Source: Hexactinellida sp. DTS-2022
Lineage: Eukaryota > Porifera > Hexactinellida
Length of the DNA: 64,000 bases
Direction of reading: 5' to 3'
Assembly (NCBI GenBank): GCA_028753945.1
Contig: JAPNXP010000010.1
Location: forward strand, 5,893,042-5,957,041
In this document: one piece after another, positions 1 to 9,586 of the stretch
How the letters are laid out: every line of letters starts with the position of its first letter
How positions within the stretch are numbered: the first letter of the stretch is position 1
Made by a program: the position numbers and the translations under genes
The notes under the pieces: model-generated
Database searches by the model: none
What the model saw: the letters and a program-made list of their open reading frames with translations, nothing else
Told to the model about the DNA's origin: nothing

Positions 1-1
1 C

Positions 2-955
2 GCTATCAAAGAGAGGCTAGATGTAGACATTGAGTTGAGAACAGCTGAGAAGGTAGCAGTAGCAAATCTGGAGTTTGTTGAGTTTCGTTGTTTCTCTGGT
101 AGGATTCGTAAAGCGATCGAAGAGACTGATTTGATAGAACTGATACCAGAGTATGTGGGGAGAGTAAACCCTGTTATAAAGAGGTGTAATGAGGGTAGAG
201 GAAATGGAGAGTTTAATAATCCCAGAGGAATATCAGTCGATAGAAATACGAATGAGGTTTTCATTGCGGATGAAGGTAACAGTCGTATTCAAGTACTGAA
301 TACAGAAGGAAAATATCTGCGTTCATTCGGAACTGACCACTTGGAAGAGCCATATGGTATCTGTGTGTCACAAGATGGAGTGTTTGTGACAGATAAGGCT
401 ACAGATAGTTTGTTGAGGTTTAGTCTAGCCGGACAGTTCATTAAGAAAACTGGCTCTCGAGGCACTGCACTAGGATGCTTTTCTCGAATAGCAGGATTGT
501 GTTATGAAGCGGGATTCGTATTTGTGTGTGATTTTAGTGTACAACGAATCCAAGTATTTAACTTAGATCTCCAATTTGTTAAAGAGTTCGGTTATGGAGA
601 AATCGAATTCCCCACTGACATCGCTATACACTCAGACACTCTCCACATTATATCTCAAAACCAGAGTACTATCTACTGCTACAACAGAGACGGTATTTAT
701 CTGAGGAAGATAGAGTTAAGAGGACAAGAACAACAAATGACATCAGCCTACTTCTTCACAATCGATAAGAGAGGTAACTTCCTAATTACTGACTTATCAA
801 CCAACGAAATCCGTATCTTCTCGCCTGATGGAGTATTCAAGCATACTCTAGGCAAAGAGCACCTCACATTCTTAAACGGTATTACACTAGACAACACAGA
901 TAATATTATTTGTGTGTGTAGTGGTGATGGTAATGACTGCTTCCAGAAATACTAA
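2..955 (+). CDS. NHL-repeat beta-propeller protein, 5' part outside the window
   Basis: The frame is open from base 2 to the stop at 953-955, giving about 317 residues. It aligns end to end with residues 85-401 of the complete 401-residue genes at 47930-49135 and 53068-54273, so about 84 N-terminal residues (coiled coil) lie off the window. The visible part has the end of the coiled coil, then about six NHL blades with recurring motifs such as GEFNNPRGISVD, NEVFIAD and NSRIQV, and the family ending DCFQKY. NHL propellers bind protein or RNA on one face; no ligand can be named. The first ~170 bases are nearly identical to the other copies, while the propeller carries private substitutions. Paralogy is certain; function is unknown. 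Confidence 0.85.
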   Translation, partial: AIKERLDVDIELRTAEKVAVANLEFVEFRCFSGRIRKAIEETDLIELIPEYVGRVNPVIKRCNEGRGNGEFNNPRGISVDRNTNEVFIADEGNSRIQVLNTEGKYLRSFGTDHLEEPYGICVSQDGVFVTDKATDSLLRFSLAGQFIKKTGSRGTALGCFSRIAGLCYEAGFVFVCDFSVQRIQVFNLDLQFVKEFGYGEIEFPTDIAIHSDTLHIISQNQSTIYCYNRDGIYLRKIELRGQEQQMTSAYFFTIDKRGNFLITDLSTNEIRIFSPDGVFKHTLGKEHLTFLNGITLDNTDNIICVCSGDGNDCFQKY

Positions 956-1322
956 CATTATATGCCATGTCTTGTTTGATAATTAGTTTGCTATAGCATT
1001 TGTATCTTTGTGCAATATTCTAGTTATCCCCCTAGTAATATATTTTGTATGATTGTTGTATTAAGAACAATATATATATACAAACATAAACATAAACATA
1101 AACACAAATACAAATACAAATACAAACACAACAAACAAACAAACAAACAAACAATCAAACAAACAAATACAAACAAGCATAAGGATTTCATGAATCTACA
1201 TAAAATTATATACCAAACAATATCGAAAAGGTTGAAACCATTAGTTTACAAAAGAGGCCCTTAATCTACAAATAATGTCAAACTGAAATATTAAATTTAT
1301 TTCAATAACATATTAAAAACAA
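956..1322. other. Spacer between convergent genes, with an ACAAA/ACATAA-type microsatellite
   Basis: The stretch separates the NHL gene (+) from the mannosidase gene (-). Bases 1081-1170 are a degenerate 4-6 bp tandem repeat (AAACAT, ACAAAT, AACA units). An AATAAA on the minus strand near 1296-1306 suits the mannosidase poly(A) signal. I see no gene. Confidence 0.6.
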
Positions 1323-4300
1323 TTACTGATTAGCTTTAGTTGCAAAAGTTAATTTAAACGATTTAAGATCCATAGCATCAAATTCAGCTAGAGATGTCTT
1401 TACTTTTGGTTTCAATTCTTCCAACAAAGTTAAGCTCATGTGCTTAATTTCTACTATTCTCTGTTCTAAAAATAGTTTAGTCAGGTCTAGGCCTTCGTCT
1501 CTATGGTTACTGCAATGGGTGATTGGAATTCCATTGTTGGGTAATTCGCAGTCAAATAGGAACTTGTGTATGATGAGTGCAACTTCGGTGTTTAATGGAT
1601 TTTCTGTTTGTTTCAGCCCTCTCATGTTAACAATTTGTAGATCACAAGGTAATGGAGAAGTTAATGTTGAAACCTGAAGAGGAGAATCAATATTCATATT
1701 TTTAACAGTTTTCTTTGAAATAAGTTTGAAAATTGGATTTTGCAGCGCTTCACGGATCATATGGGAAAGTAGAGATGGGAATGAAAGTTCAGAATTTGGA
1801 TTTTCAAAGCCCTTTTTTGTGAATTCTACTAATAATCTGAATTTCTCGACAGTTGCTTTATTATCGGTCAAACCTTGTTCAAGTCCTCTGCTATCATCCA
1901 AACTAGGTCGCCGATCCAACATTACTTCAAAACACCCATTTTCGACACTACCAACCCCTAGAGATTGTTTTGAATGCAGTGATATTCTAGTGTTGGTATC
2001 CTCTATATAAGCTAGAGTTGGCATTGGATAGAAATTCCCTTGTATTCCTAGCTTTTCATAGTATTTCCGTCTCTGTACAGTAAACCCATTCAAGTCTGTG
2101 TAAAAGTAGTTATAATCCTTACTTAAAACTGAAGTTCTAAATCTCATAACTACCTCATCGTTGTCAGAATTAAGGTCAATGTAATTCTCAAAATGTAAAG
2201 TTTGTGCTTCCAAAGATTCTGTGTGTAACAAAGAACAACAATGAGTTAGGTAACTAAAACGCGCGCATATTTTCGAAATTAATTTCCCTTTTATCATGAA
2301 TACTTTTGGACTATTCAAATCATTGAATAACTTTGCTGGTCCATTTGGAATGAATAGATAAGCGCCTGACCTATCATCTTTCGAGTTAAAGTTACTTCCG
2401 TACGTTAGAAACTCAATTGACACTTTGGTATGGAAATCAGAAGAACTTATCCCGCTTAAAGTTCCCTGGTTTCGATTGAAGGTCGCAGTTATGTAACTAT
2501 TCTCGAAACTAATCTCAGAATTATCAATAGGCTTTGTATCGAAAATGTCAGATATAAATCCTTTATAATTATGAACAAAAAGTTTTGAAAATGTTGTTTG
2601 TGTATTTTCTAGATCTCTTTTCTCGATTCTGTACAGACTAACTCCCAAAGGAGGGACTGAAATTTCAAAGTACAAATCAAACAAATTATCACGTAATTTA
2701 TAAGGGAATTCTAGAACTGGTGTTATTTGTGCCGAAATAATTTCACCTGTCGGACAAATTACTGCCAAATGTGGATAACTAACTCTCAAATTAACCAACT
2801 CTCTTCTCTCATGGCCAAGTGAGTTTACAAACAGCACATTCCTATTGTCATCCACCATCTCTATGGTGATCCGTTCAGGAAGACCATCTTGCCTGCTTCG
2901 AAACTCATCGACATCAAACATTAAATTCGTTATCGATCCTTGCCCGATTAGTATTTGGATTGATTGTGCGATTATATGTTGGCAGTTCTTTAGTGATGTA
3001 AGCATTCGTTCTCCATAGTCGTTATTCACAAATGTTTTAGCGGTTCCGGTTACACCATCATGATGCTGAAATAATGCGGCACTCCTTCGTGAGTAAACTA
3101 ACAAATCGTACATTCCATTCAACCGTTCGGTATCCTGGATACGCGCGAGTGAGAAGAATATTTCAGCTGCTCTGAGATTAGATCTTAGTTCTCGATCCAT
3201 TTCTTTATAGAACGGTCGGGAAGTATAATAGCCAGACCAATAATGGTTAAGTCGATCGGCGTATGTAAAAAAGTCTCCTGAAATTGGTTGGAAATTTTCA
3301 GCTAAGTTAGAACCACTCCATGCAAGTTGTGTTTTTTCTTTTTCAAGCGCAATAAAATAATCGGTAAGGGTACTCCATTTAATACTAGTTTTCAATTCAT
3401 CTTTGTTAAGATTAATGTGTTTAAACAACTTTTCATAATTCTCAAATTGTGATCGTGTTTCCTCAGCTGTTTCGTACCTAAAATCATCACCAAGTATAAT
3501 CAATAGTTTATTAGTGCTATAGATTGAAGAATGCTTTTTGTACTGATCAATTAGTGTATTTGTTCTTTCAACAATATTATTATCATCAATAGGTCTCGCA
3601 CTAACGCCCCAAGGGCAAGTTAATCGATGAGGTTGCATTCGTTTGAAATCGAACTGGCAACATATTTTCGGATCAGGGCCACAAGTATGTGGTATGTCGT
3701 ATGAGTAAAATGGGAAAAGATGAGTTAGAGTGTCAGTTGAACTATCTTGCGTTCCAACTGCCCATGACTGTCGCCATGGAAATTCAAGTCGTTTATGACC
3801 TGCGAGGTACTTTTTGACTTCATAATGTACTCGTTGCATTGCTAGATAAGGAATCCCGACACGATTGAGAATAAAAGCCATGGTGGGAGAAGTGCCAAAT
3901 GGGTCAATGCACCAAGATGATTTAGGCTTGAATTGATGATTGACATTATCCATAGTCCATTCGTGTCCTTCAAACATTTGATCAATCATTGACGAATAGT
4001 GAGTGTTTGCCTCATCATTCATAACCCAACCACCAGTGACGATCTCAAATTGGCCGTTTGAAACTAATTTCTTAAACTGATTTTTCCGCAATTCAGTTTG
4101 TTCGTTCCACCAAAGATCAAGATAACTAATTTCTGCCCAAATGAATCTCCGGTTTTTATCTTCGCTTAGAGAATCTACAATGTTATTGAGAATATTCCTT
4201 GTTTGAGAAGTATAGTAATCCCAAAAGGTTTTGATCCAACCAGGGTCATTATGGGAGTGAGGAACAACAAATACTTCAAGAGGATTATCAATTGTATAAT

Positions 4301-4727
4301 CGGTATCCTTATATTTGAGTTCCCAACCTTGTTTCCATATACCACCATCAATATTGCTAAATGCTATTTCTTCATAAGTATCCATTATTTTAGTTCCATT
4401 TACTTTCCCACTATAAGAAACACAATGGAAATTAAGAGTTTCTAATGTATGTTTTCCGAGTGTTTTATTTATGTTTTGAATTGGTTCGAATAGTTGCGTT
4501 GTTTGTTCGATCGGTTTTTCTTTATTTGGAAATTTAGGAATAAGCGATGTACTTTTATCAACGGCTTCCTTTATTTCCATTAATTTCTGTTCCATTTCAT
4601 CTACAGCATTTTCAATAGAATCGAGATCATTAACTTTTTCTTCTCGGCGAAACGAGTTGTATAAGAGGAATATAATGCAAACAGAAATGAAGCAAGCCAG
4701 GATAATTACACGAGTCACATATTTCAT
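1323..4727 (-). CDS. MAN2A: Golgi alpha-mannosidase II (glycoside hydrolase family 38)
   Basis: A 1134-residue protein in one exon, close to animal MAN2A1/2 in length. It has a short cytosolic tail, one membrane anchor (about residues 6-24), a coiled stem (30-70) and a luminal GH38 enzyme. Zinc and catalytic motifs are present: HNDPGW (H159, D161), WCIDPFGTS with nucleophile D275, GDDFRY near 414 and QHHDGVTGT near 555; YYTSRP near 501 is also family-typical. The family trims two mannoses from GlcNAcMan5GlcNAc2 in the medial Golgi, committing N-glycans to the complex type. One oddity is DPFGTS where I recall DPFGHS in the fly enzyme. Vertebrate orthologues have many exons, so the intronless form stands out. 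Lysosomal MAN2B is less likely given the anchor and stem. Confidence 0.95.
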   Translation of the reverse strand: MKYVTRVIILACFISVCIIFLLYNSFRREEKVNDLDSIENAVDEMEQKLMEIKEAVDKSTSLIPKFPNKEKPIEQTTQLFEPIQNINKTLGKHTLETLNFHCVSYSGKVNGTKIMDTYEEIAFSNIDGGIWKQGWELKYKDTDYTIDNPLEVFVVPHSHNDPGWIKTFWDYYTSQTRNILNNIVDSLSEDKNRRFIWAEISYLDLWWNEQTELRKNQFKKLVSNGQFEIVTGGWVMNDEANTHYSSMIDQMFEGHEWTMDNVNHQFKPKSSWCIDPFGTSPTMAFILNRVGIPYLAMQRVHYEVKKYLAGHKRLEFPWRQSWAVGTQDSSTDTLTHLFPFYSYDIPHTCGPDPKICCQFDFKRMQPHRLTCPWGVSARPIDDNNIVERTNTLIDQYKKHSSIYSTNKLLIILGDDFRYETAEETRSQFENYEKLFKHINLNKDELKTSIKWSTLTDYFIALEKEKTQLAWSGSNLAENFQPISGDFFTYADRLNHYWSGYYTSRPFYKEMDRELRSNLRAAEIFFSLARIQDTERLNGMYDLLVYSRRSAALFQHHDGVTGTAKTFVNNDYGERMLTSLKNCQHIIAQSIQILIGQGSITNLMFDVDEFRSRQDGLPERITIEMVDDNRNVLFVNSLGHERRELVNLRVSYPHLAVICPTGEIISAQITPVLEFPYKLRDNLFDLYFEISVPPLGVSLYRIEKRDLENTQTTFSKLFVHNYKGFISDIFDTKPIDNSEISFENSYITATFNRNQGTLSGISSSDFHTKVSIEFLTYGSNFNSKDDRSGAYLFIPNGPAKLFNDLNSPKVFMIKGKLISKICARFSYLTHCCSLLHTESLEAQTLHFENYIDLNSDNDEVVMRFRTSVLSKDYNYFYTDLNGFTVQRRKYYEKLGIQGNFYPMPTLAYIEDTNTRISLHSKQSLGVGSVENGCFEVMLDRRPSLDDSRGLEQGLTDNKATVEKFRLLVEFTKKGFENPNSELSFPSLLSHMIREALQNPIFKLISKKTVKNMNIDSPLQVSTLTSPLPCDLQIVNMRGLKQTENPLNTEVALIIHKFLFDCELPNNGIPITHCSNHRDEGLDLTKLFLEQRIVEIKHMSLTLLEELKPKVKTSLAEFDAMDLKSFKLTFATKANQ

Positions 4728-4817
4728 TCTTCAAAAGCAGATATTATCGCTATGTAAATAAAGCTTAAACTTACGTTATTTGGTTAAATCTTATATCTAA
4801 AAAGGTTAGAATTTGTT

Positions 4818-4974
4818 CAGTGGATGCCGGTTATAAGAACATCGTCGGGAACTGCATATAATGTTCTTATAATCGGCATAAGTTATATAGGTTATATGGC
4901 AACCGTTTTCCAGTAGAATGTTCTTATATCCCGCATTTTCTTATAACCGGTATTCTTATATCCGGCATCTACTG
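4818..4974 (+). mobile_element. Family D MITE (pogo-like)
   Basis: Ends are CAGTGGATGCCGG...CCGGCATCTACTG. The core GTTATAAGAAC/GTTCTTATAACCGG recurs several times inside. Other copies are at 20860-20984, 21350-21488 and 60830-60973, with parts near 16.1-16.6 kb. No coding capacity. Confidence 0.75.
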
Positions 4975-4984
4975 TAGTAAAATG

Positions 4985-5098
4985 ATGGAATTACTTATGT
5001 ATCGCTGGAAAGGTCATTTTAACATCAAAATTCACCTTTAACAAGCTGGGTTTTGATACTGAAAAGGTTTTGGCCGATAAAAGTAAGCCCTTTCCTTA
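4985..5098. mobile_element. Family M foldback MITE, degraded
   Basis: Ends resemble ACTTATGTATCG...GGCCGATAAAAGTAAGCCC, and the interior matches other M copies (AAGGTCATTTTAACATCAAA, TTCACCTTTAACAAGC). Related copies: 12960-13072, 15255-15505, 19205-19340, 29669-29812, 40825-40950 and 44040-44166. Superfamily not assigned. Confidence 0.6.
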
Positions 5099-5826
5099 AG
5101 TAACCACTTGTTTTTTGGTTAAATTTTCAGTTGACTTAGGGCATAGAAACTTTAACTTTGGGCAAAGATGTTTACAGTAATTCGAGAGTTTAATTAACAT
5201 AAAAACTTCAACTTAATTAACCAATCAGGTTAAATATCAAACTTTGTAGTGCAAATTTAAATGTGTTAAGCCAGTTGCTGTTTTTGTTATCAAAATAAAA
5301 TAATTCAAATGCAAAGGTCAAGTATCACTGAGAAAATGTGTGTACCTTAATTTGTGGTGTAATTAAATTAAAGAGGGTGGATATATGAAATTAATATCTC
5401 GTGTTGTTACTTACCTGGGTGAATTGATTACTCAATTTATTTTACACAAAACTAAGGTCCAATATAAACCAAATAATCAGGTTTCCAATTTCGAACTATT
5501 TTGTTGAGTAAAATTACAAGTTAGCATTTATTGTGTTTCAAATTAATATTACACAAAATTTTACACGAGAACTAAGGGTGATACAATTTATACTCAATTA
5601 AATAAATTTACAAACCAACCACATGGAAATGCATTTGTAATAATTGAAGTGGAACCCAATTAAACGGTTGTGTAATATGTAGTATACTTTGGTTAATGAA
5701 CATGTATTACACATCATTTTTGATAAGAATTCAACACATATAATGAAACCACATTGAAGATATTGGGTAATATTTTTGATAAAATATTGGACAGAAAGTG
5801 TCTCCAAAATTGAGAATTATTAATTA

Positions 5827-6223
5827 CATCAGGTCTGCTTATTGTGAACAACTTTTCGTCTGCTTAATACAGTCAGGTTCTTTTATTATGGACATTAAAG
5901 GGACCAAAAATTGTGTTCATAATAGAAATACTTCATAATAAGTGACTCAACTTAATACAAACCCTATGTAAGTTGTTAAACTGGGACCATAGGGCTTGTT
6001 CAAATAAAAAAACTTCATAATACGCAGACGAAAAGTTGTTCGCAATAAGGATAAGCAGACCTGACTGTATGAAGTTTTTTTATTATGAACAAGCCCTATG
6101 GTCCCAATTTAACAACTTACATAGGGATTGTATTAAGTTGAGTCACTTATTATGAAGTAGTATCTCTATTATGAACACAATTTTTTGGTCCTTTGAATGT
6201 TCATAATAAAAGAACCTGACTGT
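5827..6223. mobile_element. Family C MITE with a second family C MITE inserted in it
   Basis: A plus-orientation C element is split at CTTAATA/TATGAAG by a complete reversed C element (5870-6067, CAGTCAGG...CCTGACTG). The host reads ...TTAATA, then the insert, then TATGAAG..., so the target duplication is TA. This supports a Tc1/mariner-pogo type mechanism. Within C the core CTTATTATGAAC recurs about five times. Confidence 0.8.
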
Positions 6224-6488
6224 ATTTATGAAATCCAGGATATCAAAAATGTGTCCATAATCAATAACCGAATTTCTGAAAAATTGGAAGGCCTTTTTTT
6301 AGAATGAAGTTCGATTTTGGATCCATGGATTTGAAAAAGTGTCAAACATTACAAATATAAATTGTATAGATAATTGAAAATATTTACAAATTGATGTTAA
6401 TCGATATCAATGGTACAATAATATATTTACATAAAACAGTACACAACAACAACAACAACCAACCAATCAATCAACAAACAAACAAAAT

Positions 6489-7799
6489 TCATATATAAAC
6501 ATAATCATTTTCCTTATCTGCATCAAGACTGAGATTTTCACAAATATATTGCGAAAATAAATTCTTCGCTCCTTTCAAAATGAATTCAAAATTATGTGTT
6601 CCACTAACTTCGCTAAAATATTCACACATTTCAGGCATACTAACTCTCTTTTTCATAAATTCCCGTTTATAAGTAGCCAACAGTTGGTAAGCTAGGAAAA
6701 GTGTAAATATATCCTTGTAGGCCTCAACGAGATAATTATCTTTTTCATCAAAAATTTTTTTCGTGTTTTCATCATCGTTTTCCAGAGGCATTTCAGGATA
6801 TTGCATCAAGTTAGAATTTGTGTCAATCGGACATTCATCATTGTTGCTTAGTAAAGGTGGAATGGTACTTTGGACCGCGGCCAATAATCGTGTTGCTATT
6901 ATAGTCTCGAATACTTTCACAGATTGTTCAAATGTAAACTCGCGTTTCAAATTAAGCAAAAACCACCTGTATGTAAATAGCATGTTTGAAGCTTCATTTG
7001 CTTCGAGAAACCGAAAAAATTCTGGGTCCAATATCTCAATGAGCGAGCCTAGCAACGCACAACGGGCTGGAAATGCATCGGTTTCCGGCTTGAAAATAGA
7101 TAATTGGTCGTTCATAAAATTCTTGAGACAAGCATATGCAAGCGATTCACTCTCGAAAATAACAACAAACACAGATACAATATCTGTAAATCCTTGAGCG
7201 TAGATAGAATAATCGTGAATATCAGTTGCAATAAAAGTAGCGACAACATTAAAAAGTTTTATGAAATGAGGATGATCATTTGTAACTTTAAAATATGGTA
7301 CATAACGATCAGTTCGATCAACATCTTTGTAAATTAAATTGAAAATAGCTTGACTTTTTATTTGGTCGATTTGCCAACGATATTTATGAGCAGTATATTC
7401 AGCATCAAGTTTGAAAATTAGTCTCATTTTATCGATTGTCGAAATGCCCAAAGGAAATACTTTTAAAAGATACGGCCAAACAGCTTGTCTTTCAGTTGAA
7501 ACAATTCCTGAATGGAAAACGTGAACACCTAAATCGAGTGTAGTGTGGAAATTAGCAATATTATCAAACGAAATGGGTTTGTAAGAATGTTTTTCTTGAA
7601 ATTTCCCTTTGGTGTGTTTATAATGGGTTGAAATCGATCGAGACCAGTGGTTAGTCTTTTCACGCAAAGAATTCTCAAAAACAGAAATCGATTTTAAAAC
7701 CTCTTTCGAGTTTAAGGAACGGATTTCCGGAATATTCGCGTCAATACTCGATGCAGTACTCGATCGGCGATCTTTTGTTTTGAAATTGAATAATCTCAT
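6489..7799 (-). CDS. Rab GTPase-activating protein, TBC domain, TBC1D25-like
   Basis: A 436-residue single-exon protein with one TBC domain over about residues 95-320. Both catalytic fingers are intact: the arginine finger in IYKDVDRT (R162) and the glutamine finger in YAQG (Q202), so it should stimulate Rab GTP hydrolysis. The segment TYRWFLLNLKREF is close to the YRWLLLELKREF I recall in human TBC1D25 (OATL1), which acts on Rab33B in autophagosome maturation; TBC1D15/16 are alternatives. The protein is shorter than TBC1D25 (about 690 residues); the N-terminal ~90 residues are basic, serine-rich and unlike it. The start is the first ATG of the frame. It lies 387 bp downstream of the SEFIR gene on the same strand. 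Confidence 0.85.
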   Translation of the reverse strand: MRLFNFKTKDRRSSTASSIDANIPEIRSLNSKEVLKSISVFENSLREKTNHWSRSISTHYKHTKGKFQEKHSYKPISFDNIANFHTTLDLGVHVFHSGIVSTERQAVWPYLLKVFPLGISTIDKMRLIFKLDAEYTAHKYRWQIDQIKSQAIFNLIYKDVDRTDRYVPYFKVTNDHPHFIKLFNVVATFIATDIHDYSIYAQGFTDIVSVFVVIFESESLAYACLKNFMNDQLSIFKPETDAFPARCALLGSLIEILDPEFFRFLEANEASNMLFTYRWFLLNLKREFTFEQSVKVFETIIATRLLAAVQSTIPPLLSNNDECPIDTNSNLMQYPEMPLENDDENTKKIFDEKDNYLVEAYKDIFTLFLAYQLLATYKREFMKKRVSMPEMCEYFSEVSGTHNFEFILKGAKNLFSQYICENLSLDADKENDYVYI

Positions 7800-8186
7800 T
7801 TTGTTGAGTATCTAATAAAGGAATGATTCTATTAGTATTTACCTTTCGGATAAATAGTTAAGTGTATCTTATTCCAAGTTTATATACAATAATCGATTGA
7901 TTAGAATTTCGTTACTAAAGATTGTTGAAATAAATTTTTAGGGAAAATATCAAAAATATTTTATTGGCGTTAATAAGTTAAACTCTAATATAAAGTTTTA
8001 TAATAAAAACACAAACGTAAACAAAATAGCAAGCAAGCAAAAGGCCTAATTAAGAAGCAGAACAAAGCAGTAAGAAATTAATGAATACAATTAATGCGAA
8101 TAGAACAACAACAAGTTGGCATAGGTATTTAATAAGAGAGCAAATTAATTAAATTTTGTTGGTTATTTATTTTGGAATATTAAGAT
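7800..8186. other. Short spacer between TBC and SEFIR genes
   Basis: AT-rich sequence that must hold the 3' end of the SEFIR-Death transcript and the promoter of the TBC gene. I see no transposon and no convincing core promoter motif. Confidence 0.4.
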
Positions 8187-9158
8187 TCATGGCTTTGCTT
8201 GGGGATGCGAAACCTGAGTAGACTGTAAACTTTGATCGTGGTAAACTACATTTTTATAAATTTCAAACTGGGCTTTAGTTTGGTACATCAAATCTTCCCT
8301 TCCAAACTCAGCTAAAAGTTTTCCCAATTCTGCAAAAAGTGAATAAACGTCAGATTTCTTTCCCAAGCCCCTTAACCAAATTCTTAACATTTCCCTAAAA
8401 CTTTTGTTGCAATCCTGATTCATTTTCAGATACTTTTTCAGAATTTCAGTATCTGAATGTATCATTCGATCCTCGAAAATTCCTGCAATGAAATCGATTG
8501 TGTATTGATCCATAAAATAAAAGCACCAATCTTGGTCTACAATATCAATATCAGTAATAGGACTTTGTGGAATTTCCTGGAAAGTTTCCATGTGTATTAT
8601 CCTAACTAATCGGTCAATTGAATGTTGTTGAGCTGCCCAAAATTCATCTTCTCCGAATGGTGGTGTAGCAATACAAACTTTAACGGGAGCAGAATTCACC
8701 AACATTTCGGGGGGTAGGTAATTTCCGATATAATCAGAATGGGTGTTTAAAAATATAGGAATTAATCTGTTTCGATAATCAAATAAAAGTTGTCCCAAAA
8801 TTGACTTTAGTTCGATTATTGCATGAAATTCTTGGATTTTATCATAATCTCGAACTGAGTTTGATAATAAGTAAATAAGGGCAGGACAACAAATAACTAG
8901 AATACAGTCGGACTGTTTAATCTTTTCGCTGATGTTAACATTATCGAATTCTTCTTCTGAAAAATCAGCACTGCAAACAACTTCTATCCCTGTTCCTTTT
9001 TTTTTCAAGCATTTTATGAAAATGGCAACTGTATCTAGAAATACTTTCCGTTTATAAAGTGCATAATCGTGCATTGCATTATTTGGATCAGGATCATTTG
9101 GGTGACAAATAAAAACCTTTTTTTTAATGGAGTTACTTTCAATTTCTTGAGTGGCCAT
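8187..9158 (-). CDS. SEFIR-Death domain cytosolic adaptor
   Basis: A 323-residue single-exon protein without signal peptide or membrane segment. Residues 13-160 look like a SEFIR domain (the TIR-like fold of IL-17 receptors and ACT1): KKVFICHPND strand, FLDTVAIFIKCL helix, GIEVVCSADF, then a second half with SDCILVICCPALIYLL, FHAIIELKSIL and NRLIPIFLN. Residues about 215-290 look like a Death domain: IDFIAGIFED, CNKSFREMLRIWLRG, LFAELGKLLAEFGREDL. SEFIR domains pair with SEFIR and Death with Death, so the protein could link an IL-17R-like input to Death-domain effectors; that is inference. TRAF3IP2 (ACT1) is a SEFIR adaptor but I do not recall this arrangement there. A TATA-like motif lies about 25 bases upstream of the ATG. 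Confidence 0.75.
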   Translation of the reverse strand: MATQEIESNSIKKKVFICHPNDPDPNNAMHDYALYKRKVFLDTVAIFIKCLKKKGTGIEVVCSADFSEEEFDNVNISEKIKQSDCILVICCPALIYLLSNSVRDYDKIQEFHAIIELKSILGQLLFDYRNRLIPIFLNTHSDYIGNYLPPEMLVNSAPVKVCIATPPFGEDEFWAAQQHSIDRLVRIIHMETFQEIPQSPITDIDIVDQDWCFYFMDQYTIDFIAGIFEDRMIHSDTEILKKYLKMNQDCNKSFREMLRIWLRGLGKKSDVYSLFAELGKLLAEFGREDLMYQTKAQFEIYKNVVYHDQSLQSTQVSHPQAKP

Positions 9159-9182
9159 TTGATATATTTGATCGATTAGATG

Positions 9183-9190
9183 CTTTTATA
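9183..9190 (-). promoter_or_regulatory. Candidate TATA box of the SEFIR-Death gene
   Basis: On the minus strand the sequence reads CTATAAAAGC, 25-32 bases upstream of the ATG at 9158. If used, the 5' leader would be very short. Motif match only. Confidence 0.3.
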
Positions 9191-9413
9191 GTTTAATAAT
9201 AAAGTTGAAAACTCCCTTCTAAAGGGAGAAATCAGTCTTGTGCATAATAAGCAATTTGAGAGGATATTACAGGAGTACTTGAATATGATATTTATTCCAT
9301 AAGCAATTATAGAGTTGATAAGTTAGGTAGAAATGTGATGAGCTCTTAGCATGGCATAGATTGTATTCCCACAAAATTGCTAAACTTAATTAATTCGGTT
9401 TATAGTCGTATTA

Positions 9414-9586
9414 TAGTATACTCTCGTTGAAACGAACACAAGGTGAACATCTTAACAATGTTCGTATAAATCGGAATTATGTTAACCGGAGTCACTTGTA
9501 TATATTGTATAGGTTAGGGGAATTAAACTTTGTACTCCTTAACTGATATTTTGCTTATCCGTGTTCGTATTAACGAGAGTCTACTG
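9414..9586 (+). mobile_element. Family B MITE (pogo-like)
   Basis: Begins TATACTCTCGTTGAAACGAA and ends TTCGTATTAACGAGAGTCTACTG. It contains the family-specific segment GGAGTCACTTG...TAGGTTAGGGGAATTAAAC. The best copies are 40463-40621 and 63768-63934. Confidence 0.7.

Larger units (their letters stand above)
4728..6488. other. Intergenic region rich in MITEs
   Basis: It separates the 5' end of the mannosidase gene from the 3' end of the TBC gene, both on the minus strand. It holds a family D element, a family M element and two family C elements, one inside the other (listed separately). The rest is AT-rich with no coding signal. A CAA/AACA repeat at 6445-6484 lies beside the TBC stop codon. 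Confidence 0.6.

Noticed and set aside
1010-1264. Frame rich in KHKHKYKYK
   Set aside because: Translation of the ACAAAT-type microsatellite.
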